Shown: in pieces, positions 1 through 5,950 of the stretch
How the letters are laid out: every line of letters starts with the position of its first letter
Position numbering within the stretch: position 1 is the first letter of the stretch
Assembly (NCBI GenBank): GCA_947457085.1
Contig: CANGUS010000098.1
Coordinates: 1-6,790, forward strand
Direction of reading: 5' to 3'
Origin: Bacteroidota bacterium
GTDB lineage: Bacteria; Bacteroidota; Bacteroidia; Chitinophagales; Chitinophagaceae
DNA: 6,790 bases
Position numbers and translations under genes: made by a program
The notes under the pieces: generated by a model
Seen by the model: only the letters and a program-made list of their open reading frames with translations
Told to the model about the DNA's origin: nothing
Databases searched by the model: none

Positions 1-1167
1 CGTGTGATTCCCAATTTGAGCTGCTGTAGGAGTCCAATTAAAAGTACCTGTTACTGGATTTCCACCACCAATTGGGTTAGATGTATAAGTAGAACCAATA
101 CATGAAATTGCATTATTTGCAGAAGTTAATATTAAATTACTTCCTGAATTACTGATACCTTTTACATCAAATGACATTGGTGTTCCAGGACAAACCGTTA
201 ATTGAATAGGGTTCGGATTAGACATATATGCACCTTGCAAATTCAATAATTGATAATTTTGAGTCAAATTAGGATCAGATGGGGGAGCAGCATTACAATT
301 TAATACATTAATTTGTACATCCCTCATCACATAGCCTACAGTGTCTCCTGTATTAGGATCTATGTCGAAACATTTAAAGGCCATTACATACGTGTTGATA
401 GTGTTCGGCGTAAATGTAGCTGTTCCTGTAACTGGATCTACAACATATCCACCAGGAGCTGAAGCTCCAAAAGGATTTGCTAAACTACTTGTACCCCACC
501 AAACTGCAGGTACACCAGGGGTATTTAAAGGTGTTTGAGACACAAAAAACACTGAATCTAAATCCGGATCAACAGGGCCATTTAAATATGTTTTTGGCTG
601 ATTCACACAAACATATGGAATGGGCTTTATAGTAAGTCTTGGTGAATTATTTACTGCTCGAACTACATTGTTCAATCCCGCTGAAATGGTTAATGATAAG
701 GCTCCCGGGTTTAACGTAGTAATATTAGTTGAAATATTTGAAATCGCATTGTTTCTACAACAAAGTGAATATTCAAAAATCCAATCTGTACAAGCCATTG
801 GCAAGGTGATATCTGCGGTGTATTCCCACTCTTCATATCCAGGGAAAACACTGTTAGCATCAACACACCAGTTGTTTACATTAGGGCATAAATCACCATA
901 AATTTTTCTTGTGTTGTTACCTGTAGTATCTACATCAATTGTTATATTTTGATTGCATGATGCAGATTTTGCAGTGATTTGTTCAGGATTAAACAAACCA
1001 GCATTCCCTGGCTTACAATCTCTATATAAAATCAAATGTACTTTATACTTTAACGGCGAAAGGTATTCATAGTACAAATCAGCCGCAGCAACGTGTGTTG
1101 CAGAAACTTTATTTACAAAAAAAGTAAGCATTAAAGCTACAGTTAGAAACTGGAAAAGTTTTTTCAT
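1..1167 (-). CDS. Secreted modular surface protein, N-terminal part (runs off left edge)
   Basis: On the minus strand an open frame starts with ATG at 1167 and continues for 389 codons without a stop to position 1, so the C-terminus is missing. Residues 1-23 form a Sec signal peptide (MKKLFQFLTV, a hydrophobic core, then VSA before T24). The mature part opens with THVAAADLYYEYL, then an LILYRDC segment and a CCRNN motif at 136-140. NSPRLTIKPIPYVCVNQP follows at 174-191, then an acidic DPDLDS motif at 200-205. From knowledge of the phylum, this series of motifs marks the N-terminal module of very large Bacteroidota exoproteins, many of which end in a gliding-motility-associated or T9SS C-terminal domain. 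Residues 245-270 and 371-389 (PVTGTATFTP, PVTGTFNWTP) look like successive beta-sandwich repeats. Twelve cysteines in the mature part fit disulfide-bonded extracellular domains. Role is inferred as surface or adhesin-like; C-terminal anchoring cannot be seen. It is divergent from the gene at 1358. Confidence 0.85.
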   Translation of the reverse strand, partial: MKKLFQFLTVALMLTFFVNKVSATHVAAADLYYEYLSPLKYKVHLILYRDCKPGNAGLFNPEQITAKSASCNQNITIDVDTTGNNTRKIYGDLCPNVNNWCVDANSVFPGYEEWEYTADITLPMACTDWIFEYSLCCRNNAISNISTNITTLNPGALSLTISAGLNNVVRAVNNSPRLTIKPIPYVCVNQPKTYLNGPVDPDLDSVFFVSQTPLNTPGVPAVWWGTSSLANPFGASAPGGYVVDPVTGTATFTPNTINTYVMAFKCFDIDPNTGDTVGYVMRDVQINVLNCNAAPPSDPNLTQNYQLLNLQGAYMSNPNPIQLTVCPGTPMSFDVKGISNSGSNLILTSANNAISCIGSTYTSNPIGGGNPVTGTFNWTPTAAQIGNHT

Positions 1168-1357
1168 CTTAATCTCTCTATTTTGGGTTAAAAATAGGTT
1201 ATTTATTTTAATTAATAAAATTTTGAACTCCTGAAAGACGAAAATTATTTTTAACCGGTTGGGGAGACTATATATATTTTTATTTTTCATACAATTGTTA
1301 CATTAATTTAATTCAATATTTGGGTATTTAAAAGATTAAATTGTACTATTATTGCAT
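1168..1357. other. Divergent intergenic region, AT-rich
   Basis: These 190 bases separate the start of the minus-strand surface protein from the plus-strand LysE-type gene, so they must hold promoters for both unless either leader is longer. Visible structure: an AT hairpin with a 6-base stem (1205-1210 with 1216-1221), an 8-base palindrome AACCGGTT at 1253-1260 next to a GGGGAG stretch, and a TATATATA run near 1269-1276. I found no convincing Bacteroidota promoter (TTG, spacer, TAnnTTTG) for the minus-strand gene. No ORF of note lies here. Confidence 0.6.
1295..1322 (+). promoter_or_regulatory. Possible Bacteroidota-type promoter for the LysE-family gene
   Basis: TTG at 1295-1297 is followed after 17 bases by AATATTTG at 1315-1322. 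The Bacteroidota consensus is TTG or TTTG, a spacer of about 17-23 bases, then TAnnTTTG; the second box here matches except for its first base. It would put transcription start roughly 30 bases before the ATG at 1358. In such AT-rich DNA a partial match can arise by chance. Confidence 0.25.
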
Positions 1358-1993
1358 ATGACTTCAGCATTGATAGCAGGTTTGGCTTTTGGTTTGTTTA
1401 TGGCTATTTCGGTTGGTCCTACGATTTTTGCTATCTTGAAATACAGCATTAGCTATGGTTGGAAAGCGGGCATGAGCTTTGTAATTGGGGTCTCTTTGAG
1501 TGACATTATATATGTCATTTTAGCCAACCAAGCCTCTGGATGGCTTTTCAGCTTACTTTCTCATGAAAAATTAATAGGTTATTTGGGTTCTTCTGTATTT
1601 GTCCTTATTGGATTATATGGATTATTTAAGAAAATTAAAGTGACTCGAAATAAACAAGATATGGCCGTGGTTTCCAATCGTGATTATTGGAAAATTTTTT
1701 CAAGCGGCTTTATACTCAATAGTTTCAACCCAGGGGTAATTTTAACCTGGATTACCTCAGTTGCAGCTATTTCCAATATGTCCAACTCTTATCGAATTAT
1801 TTTTTTTGGAAGTTGTTTAAGTCTTATTTTAGGGTTTGATTTTCTTAAAGTTTTTTTAGCGCAATCAATTCGTTCTAAATTAACCCCTCGCAATATCCTC
1901 TATCTCAATCGAATTTCAGCTGTGTGTATGTTTGGTATTGGTCTAATTTTATTTATTAAAATTGCGTTCGATATCCAAATAATTGGCTTTTAA
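1358..1993 (+). CDS. LysE/RhtB family membrane exporter
   Basis: This 211-residue inner-membrane protein is of the LysE translocator family, which exports amino acids or related small molecules by secondary transport. The substrate cannot be told from sequence. It shows the family pattern: a first helix with G20-P21, then G34, G38, G44 and D49 (YGWKAGMSFVIGVSLSD), and an ILNSFNPG motif at 119-126 with N121 and N124-P125. A PRNILYLNRIS segment at 177-187 precedes the last helix. About six membrane segments are visible (roughly 3-27, 39-60, 70-90, 112-136, 145-167, 185-205), and the length is normal for the family. ATG at 1358 is chosen over an in-frame TTG at 1352: the TTG adds only two residues, and neither has a Shine-Dalgarno sequence. 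The gene appears to be monocistronic, with 201 bases before the next gene. Confidence 0.88.
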   Translation: MTSALIAGLAFGLFMAISVGPTIFAILKYSISYGWKAGMSFVIGVSLSDIIYVILANQASGWLFSLLSHEKLIGYLGSSVFVLIGLYGLFKKIKVTRNKQDMAVVSNRDYWKIFSSGFILNSFNPGVILTWITSVAAISNMSNSYRIIFFGSCLSLILGFDFLKVFLAQSIRSKLTPRNILYLNRISAVCMFGIGLILFIKIAFDIQIIGF

Positions 1994-2052
1994 TTTTCAT
2001 AGACAATTACACCTGAAGTCCTTCATTCAAATATGGTTTGTTTCACATCTAT

Positions 2053-2099
2053 TGTAAACTAAATCATTTTAATTCATATGAACATTATCGTTGTTTACA
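2053..2099. repeat. Nested inverted repeats, possible operator
   Basis: TGTAAAC at 2053-2059 is matched by its reverse complement GTTTACA at 2093-2099. Between them, almost centred, is the perfect 10-base palindrome TTCATATGAA at 2073-2082. The centres of the two symmetries differ by about 1.5 bases. A regulator site upstream of the operon at 2195 is possible. The GC content is too low, and the 33-base gap too long, for a strong terminator. Chance is a real alternative in AT-rich DNA. Confidence 0.3.
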
Positions 2100-2106
2100 T
2101 TTATAC

Positions 2107-2127
2107 ATAAATAAAAAATTTATTTAT
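2107..2127. repeat. AT-only hairpin, 9-base stem
   Basis: ATAAATAAA at 2107-2115 pairs with TTTATTTAT at 2119-2127 across an AAA loop. The flanks TACATT (2096-2101) and AATGTA (2133-2138) can extend the pairing after an internal bulge. It contains no G or C in the stem, so it would be a weak terminator. It could equally be an AT-rich promoter-proximal element. Confidence 0.3.
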
Positions 2128-2194
2128 AAAATAATGTAGAGGAGCGTTTTTCAGAATTATATAGTTATCGTTTTTTGGATTTTGATTTCTTGCT

Positions 2195-2497
2195 ATGTAT
2201 TTTTACCAAATGAATGCAAGTTCTATATTAAGTGAAATAGCGACCAAGGTTACGAAACTGAAATTGCGAAATGACAGACTAGAAAAAGAAAATGAAGAAT
2301 TACGAAATTCTGTGTTTAACTATCTGAAAGAATTGGATTTGCAAAAAAATGAAATCACTCATTTACAAGAGCAATTATCAAATAATAAAACTCATTCAAG
2401 ATTAGCGTCCGAAAAGAAAAATTTACAAAAAGAATTGGATAAATACATTTCGTTGATAGATAAAAGTATTGAATCGATTCAACAAAATATAGGTTAA
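2195..2497 (+). CDS. Small coiled-coil protein, resembles the zapA-upstream protein of Bacteroidota
   Basis: The product is about 100 residues, cytoplasmic and highly charged, without a signal peptide or membrane segment. Residues about 17-62 form a coiled coil with heptad-spaced leucines (KLKLRNDRLEKENEELR, then LKELDLQKNEITHLQEQL). A polar break around 63-72 is followed by a second helix ending in ELDKYISLIDKSIESIQ. From memory of the phylum, this layout, including the closing ELDKYISLID-like segment, matches the small hypothetical protein usually encoded just before the division protein ZapA. That assignment is inference, and no zapA follows here. The start is uncertain: ATG at 2195 gives 100 residues, ATG at 2210 gives 95 and begins MNASSILSEI, which looks like the more usual family start. 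It is the first gene of the operon, and the next begins 13 bases after its stop. Confidence 0.72.
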   Translation: MYFYQMNASSILSEIATKVTKLKLRNDRLEKENEELRNSVFNYLKELDLQKNEITHLQEQLSNNKTHSRLASEKKNLQKELDKYISLIDKSIESIQQNIG

Positions 2498-2510
2498 AAT
2501 TATAAATATT

Positions 2511-3512
2511 ATGTCTGCCATCACTCAAGTAAATCGCTTAGACTACATCAACATTGGCTTGTTGATTTTTTCTTGCATTTTAGCATTTATCATGCCATTT
2601 GAATTATTTTTATTTGCATATGGCGTTTTAGGGCCTTTACACTACTTAACTGAAATTTCTTGGCTACACGATAAAAATTATTATACCACTGACAAACGTG
2701 ATGTGATCTTATTAGTGATCATATCATTATTTCTAACTGTTACCAATTTAAAGCAATACATAGGATTAAGCGATTTAGAAATGGATTATAAATGGATAAA
2801 CAGGGCGATTTATGTAGCCTTTGCTAGTTCTTTGTTTTTTGCTTTTATCAAAAATAATGTATACAAAATCATCGGTGTGGTAGTTGTCATTTTATTATCT
2901 GCCATTTCAGACAATCACCTGCTTTTTTTCAGTATGTTTTTACCTACTTTAATACACGTATATGTTTTCACCTTACTGTTTATGTTGTATGGTGCATTAA
3001 AAAATAGTTCAAAAGTTGGCTATATTTCTGCAGGATTACATTTCCTCATTCCTTTTATTTTATTCTATGCTTTTCAAGATAAGATACTGGTTGCTGTAAC
3101 TCCTTATGGATTAAATTCATACAAAGAATTTGCCAGTTTAAATAGTACATTAATTCATTTTTTAGATGCAAATAGTGCCGGTGAAAAAGACATGATTCAA
3201 TTAATTTTTCATTCTCAAACTGGCATTGCAGTTATGCGTTTTATAGCCTTTGCATATACCTATCATTATTTGAATTGGTTTTCAAAAACAAAAGTGATTG
3301 GTTGGCATGACATTCCCAAAAGCAGGGCAATATTAATTCTTGTTTTATGGATTGTTTCGGTTGCTTTATACCTCATCGACTATTCATTAGGATTTAAATG
3401 GCTATTTCTTTTAAGTTTTATGCATGTTATGGTAGAATTTCCTTTAAATTACATCTCCTTTGTGGGTATTTTTAAAGAAATTTTCAAATTGAACAATCCC
3501 CCAAAATCATAA
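2511..3512 (+). CDS. Uncharacterised polytopic membrane protein with membrane-associated histidines
   Basis: This 333-residue integral membrane protein has about nine hydrophobic segments (roughly 12-40, 64-80, 97-113, 117-133, 138-160, 170-188, 236-256, 272-290, 295-318). I do not recognise a named family. Histidines lie at or near membrane segments in motif-like settings: GPLHYLTEISWLHD at 41-54 (H44, E48, H53, D54), LPTLIHVYVF at 144-153 (H149), TYHYLNWFSK at 250-259 (H252), VIGWHD at 262-267 (H266), and FMHVMVEFPLN at 303-313 (H305). Spaced His and acidic residues in helices recall metal-binding membrane enzymes such as carotene-cleaving Brp/Blh proteins, but I see no Brp/Blh signature, so that is only an analogy. 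It sits 13 bases after the coiled-coil gene and 10 bases before the nuclease gene, and is surely co-transcribed. It could also be a transporter or a structural membrane protein. Confidence 0.8.
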   Translation: MSAITQVNRLDYINIGLLIFSCILAFIMPFELFLFAYGVLGPLHYLTEISWLHDKNYYTTDKRDVILLVIISLFLTVTNLKQYIGLSDLEMDYKWINRAIYVAFASSLFFAFIKNNVYKIIGVVVVILLSAISDNHLLFFSMFLPTLIHVYVFTLLFMLYGALKNSSKVGYISAGLHFLIPFILFYAFQDKILVAVTPYGLNSYKEFASLNSTLIHFLDANSAGEKDMIQLIFHSQTGIAVMRFIAFAYTYHYLNWFSKTKVIGWHDIPKSRAILILVLWIVSVALYLIDYSLGFKWLFLLSFMHVMVEFPLNYISFVGIFKEIFKLNNPPKS

Positions 3513-3522
3513 AAATACATTC

Positions 3523-4587
3523 ATGTTTAGAAAAAAAATCAGCACGACTATCCTACTATTTTTTATTTTTACAATCAATGCAACTGCGCAATATTATGCA
3601 GCGGCTTTGGGTAAAAATGGCCCTATTTTAAAAACGGTTTTACATAATATTATTAAAGGACACAACTCTTTATTATATCAAGATTTGTGGGCAGCTTTTG
3701 AAAATACCGATGCTAAATCAAATGGAAAAGTTTGGGATATGTACACTGACATACCCAATGGTATACCTAATTTTATTTTTAGCTTTAGCACTAACCAATG
3801 CGGCAATTACAGTGGTGAAGGTGATTGTTTTAATAGAGAACACTCTTGGCCTAAAGAATATTTTGGTGGAGATAATTCATATCCCATGTATTCTGATTTA
3901 CACCACCTTTTTGCAACCGATGGCTGGGTGAATAATAAACATGCTGCCTTTCCTATTGGGATGGTAAATAGCACAACCTATACTTCTAGCAATGGTACAA
4001 AATTAGGAACAGGATCTACCTATCCTGGATATTCAAATAAAATATTCGAGCCCATTGACGCCTATAAAGGAGATTTTGCAAGGGCCTATTTTTATATGAG
4101 CACCCGATACGAAAGTGAAGATGCTACTTGGCAAAATTGGGAAATGGCCAATGGTGCAGAACTTACTCCAGCAGCTATTAATTTATTATTACTTTGGCAC
4201 AATAACGACCCTGTGAGTCAAAAAGAAATTGATAGAAATGAAGCAGTTTTTTTATTGCAAGGAAACAGGAACCCATTTATTGATTACCCTCAATTTGCAG
4301 ATTGTATATGGGGAACCAGCGACTGTATCGCTTTAGCTATTAATGAGAATGAGTGGGAAACTTCATTTTCTTTGTATCCAAATCCAACAAATAATAATCT
4401 TTCCGTTTCTACTGCGATAAACACCAATATTTACAGCTATTCTATTATTGACCTTGTTGGCAAACAAATTATAAACAATCATTCTTTTACAATCAATATT
4501 CCAACAGACAAGCTAGCTAAAGGGAATTATATATTGCAATTAAATACCAATAAAGGAACTGTTCGTAAACTATTTAGTAAAGAATAA
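3523..4587 (+). CDS. Secreted endonuclease I (EndA/Vvn type) with T9SS sorting domain
   Basis: This 354-residue exported nuclease belongs to the endonuclease I family, which cuts DNA and often RNA without sequence specificity using a beta-beta-alpha-metal active site. A signal peptide covers residues 1-22 (ending ATA before Q23). The catalytic domain spans about 35-262. CFNREHSWP at 102-110 carries the expected general base H107 and metal ligand E106. DLHHLFATDGWVNN follows at 125-138, where N137 is the likely second metal ligand. FEPIDAYKGDFARAYFYM lies at 175-192, WHNNDP at 225-230, and QGNRNPFIDYP at 246-256. Residues about 280-354 form a type A T9SS C-terminal sorting domain: SLYPNPT at 283-289, IIDLVGKQ at 308-315, then KGNYIL near 333-338. 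The protein should be moved across the outer membrane and released or attached to the surface. All catalytic motifs are intact. The gene is tightly packed in the operon, only 2 bases before the YggS-family gene. Confidence 0.93.
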   Translation: MFRKKISTTILLFFIFTINATAQYYAAALGKNGPILKTVLHNIIKGHNSLLYQDLWAAFENTDAKSNGKVWDMYTDIPNGIPNFIFSFSTNQCGNYSGEGDCFNREHSWPKEYFGGDNSYPMYSDLHHLFATDGWVNNKHAAFPIGMVNSTTYTSSNGTKLGTGSTYPGYSNKIFEPIDAYKGDFARAYFYMSTRYESEDATWQNWEMANGAELTPAAINLLLLWHNNDPVSQKEIDRNEAVFLLQGNRNPFIDYPQFADCIWGTSDCIALAINENEWETSFSLYPNPTNNNLSVSTAINTNIYSYSIIDLVGKQIINNHSFTINIPTDKLAKGNYILQLNTNKGTVRKLFSKE

Positions 4588-4589
4588 AC

Positions 4590-5252
4590 ATGAATTCATT
4601 TGAGACCATTTGTGTGGAATTAAAAAATACCCCCACAAAATTAATAGCTGTTTCCAAAACAAAGCCAGTAGATGAGATAATGCCTGTTTACCTAAAAGGG
4701 CAACGCATTTTTGGTGAAAACAAAGTACAGGAAATGGTTGATAAACATGCGCAAATGCCTAAGGATATTGAATGGCACTTAATCGGCCATTTGCAAACAA
4801 ATAAAGTAAAATACATTGCTCCTTTTGTTTCCATGATACACTCAATTGATAGCTTAAAACTGTTAAATGAAGTAGAAAAACAGGCTGCGAAAAATAATCG
4901 AGTAATACCTGTTTTGCTTCAAATGCATGTAGCAAACGAAGAAACTAAGTTTGGTTTAGATCAAACTGAATTGATAGAATTAATGGATTATTATTTGGCC
5001 AACCCTATAAATTATGCACATGTAAATATTGTTGGCATAATGGGAATGGCCACCAATACAAATGATATAACCCAAATTAGAAATGAATTTAAACAATTGA
5101 AAGGCATATTTCAATTCATAAAAAATAGCTACTTTATAAACAAAAAAGATTTTACAGAAATATCCATGGGAATGAGCAGCGATTATAAAATTGCGATGGA
5201 GGAAGGTAGCACCATGGTAAGAATTGGTAGCTTATTGTTTGGTCGACGTTAA
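4590..5252 (+). CDS. YggS/PLPBP family pyridoxal phosphate homeostasis protein
   Basis: This 220-residue cytosolic protein is of the YggS (PROSC/PLPBP, YlmE) family, which binds pyridoxal 5'-phosphate and maintains PLP and amino-acid homeostasis. It has a fold-type III barrel and no known catalytic reaction. K23 in AVSKTKP is the PLP Schiff-base lysine. Other family motifs are FGENKVQE at 41-48, WHLIGHLQTNK at 62-72, HSIDS at 84-88, EETKFGL at 117-123, GIMGMA at 149-154, SMGMSSDY at 192-199, and GSTMVRIGSLLFG at 206-218. The last two bind the PLP phosphate. Length is slightly short but within the family range, and no key residue is missing. It starts 2 bases after the nuclease stop and ends 8 bases before the next gene, so translational coupling is likely. 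The name yggS is the E. coli equivalent, and orthology is inferred from motifs only. Confidence 0.94.
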   Translation: MNSFETICVELKNTPTKLIAVSKTKPVDEIMPVYLKGQRIFGENKVQEMVDKHAQMPKDIEWHLIGHLQTNKVKYIAPFVSMIHSIDSLKLLNEVEKQAAKNNRVIPVLLQMHVANEETKFGLDQTELIELMDYYLANPINYAHVNIVGIMGMATNTNDITQIRNEFKQLKGIFQFIKNSYFINKKDFTEISMGMSSDYKIAMEEGSTMVRIGSLLFGRR

Positions 5253-5260
5253 TACTAACT

Positions 5261-5917
5261 ATGAAAATTCCTTTCTATAAAAAAGCAATCTCGTATTTTT
5301 TTCCATTTAAACTCAAGGAAGTAAACAGCGTAAAAAATAATTTGTTACGCGTATATTTATTTAGAAACCAAATGATGCTATCCTGTGCGGATGCAATTTA
5401 TTCTCAAGGAACAAGCTACGAACCATTTAGACTGCCTTTTAAAAAAATAAAAAAAGAAATATCATCATTAAATTCTTTTTTATTGCTAGGCACCGGCTTA
5501 GGGAGTGCATTGCAAATATTACAGGAAGACTACCATCACTATCCCGAATCAATCCTCGTAGATATTGATGAAGAGGTGTTGGCATTAAGTAAAGAATGGA
5601 TGAATTTAAATGTAAAAAATAATGTCGAATGGATTTGTGAAGATGCTTTACTTTTTTTAAAAGAATCTACAAATAAATATGATTTAATTGGCGTGGACGT
5701 TTTCAAAGGCACTTGCGTACCTTATGATATTCAAACGGAATATTTTATCAATTTATGCGCTGAAAGATTATCTCCAAATGGGATTGTAATTTTCAATTTT
5801 ATTTCTCAAAACAAAACCGATGCGCTCTTGCTTGAAGGAAATATGAAACATAAATTCAAAAACATAGATACTATTCAGCACTTTTTAAATACATTTTATG
5901 TTTGTAAAAACCACTAG
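5261..5917 (+). CDS. Spermidine-synthase-like (SAM-binding fold) protein
   Basis: This 218-residue soluble protein has the layout of spermidine-synthase-like proteins. A short N-terminal beta region (about 24-60, with ADAIYSQGTSYEPF at 43-56) is followed by a Rossmann SAM-binding domain. Motif I is LLLGTGLGS at 74-82, and motif II is ILVDIDEEV at 98-106, with D101 or D103 as the likely ribose-binding acid. CEDALLFL at 126-133 is the motif that contacts adenine, and DLIGVDVFKG at 141-150 is the motif IV region. True aminopropyltransferases carry a DSTDP-type loop with two acidic residues and a GGGDG-type motif I. Here the loop reads DVFKG and motif I reads GTGLGS, so polyamine synthesis is doubtful; a SAM-dependent methyltransferase or a related enzyme of unknown substrate is as likely. 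It is the last gene of the operon. Its TAG stop overlaps the stop of the convergent gene. Confidence 0.82.
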   Translation: MKIPFYKKAISYFFPFKLKEVNSVKNNLLRVYLFRNQMMLSCADAIYSQGTSYEPFRLPFKKIKKEISSLNSFLLLGTGLGSALQILQEDYHHYPESILVDIDEEVLALSKEWMNLNVKNNVEWICEDALLFLKESTNKYDLIGVDVFKGTCVPYDIQTEYFINLCAERLSPNGIVIFNFISQNKTDALLLEGNMKHKFKNIDTIQHFLNTFYVCKNH

Positions 5918-5950
5918 CGAATATCTAGTATATTTTTCTTTTTATTTTTA
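5913..5950 (+). terminator. Weak candidate terminator of the five-gene operon
   Basis: ACTAG at 5913-5917 can pair with CTAGT at 5925-5929 over a 7-base loop. It is followed by a T-rich stretch, with T runs at 5933-5937, 5940-5944 and 5946-5949. The stem is only five base pairs with two G-C pairs, which is weak for an intrinsic terminator. The position, directly at the last stop codon, is right. The T-rich part is also the coding sequence for the lysine-rich tail of the opposite gene. Confidence 0.27.

Larger units (their letters stand above)
1994..2194. other. AT-rich intergenic region with inverted repeats
   Basis: These 201 bases lie between the LysE-type gene and the five-gene operon, and should hold the end of the first transcript and the promoter of the second. 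They contain two overlapping inverted-repeat groups, listed separately. I see no GC-rich terminator hairpin with a T-run and no clear TAnnTTTG promoter box well placed for the gene at 2195. No small ORF with recognisable content was seen. Confidence 0.55.

Noticed and set aside
341..901. Two plus-strand ORFs (341-538 and 620-901)
   Set aside because: Both lie antisense to the continuous minus-strand surface-protein frame, which has a signal peptide and recognisable motifs; they have no recognisable content.
1253..1260. AACCGGTT palindrome as an operator
   Set aside because: It is a single 8-base palindrome with no second copy in the window; not enough to support a regulatory call.
2014..2025. 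TGAAG-TC-CTTCA inverted repeat just after the LysE-family gene as a terminator
   Set aside because: The loop is too short for the full stem, the remaining four-pair stem is weak, and no T-run follows.
2174..2205. Promoter-like TTTG, 20-base spacer, TATTTTTA
   Set aside because: It overlaps the coiled-coil start codon at 2195 and would place transcription start at or after the alternative ATG at 2210, leaving no usable start; most likely a chance AT-rich match.
3698..3931. 77-residue plus-strand ORF inside the nuclease gene
   Set aside because: It is an out-of-frame shadow of the endonuclease I catalytic region, whose family motifs are all in the main frame.
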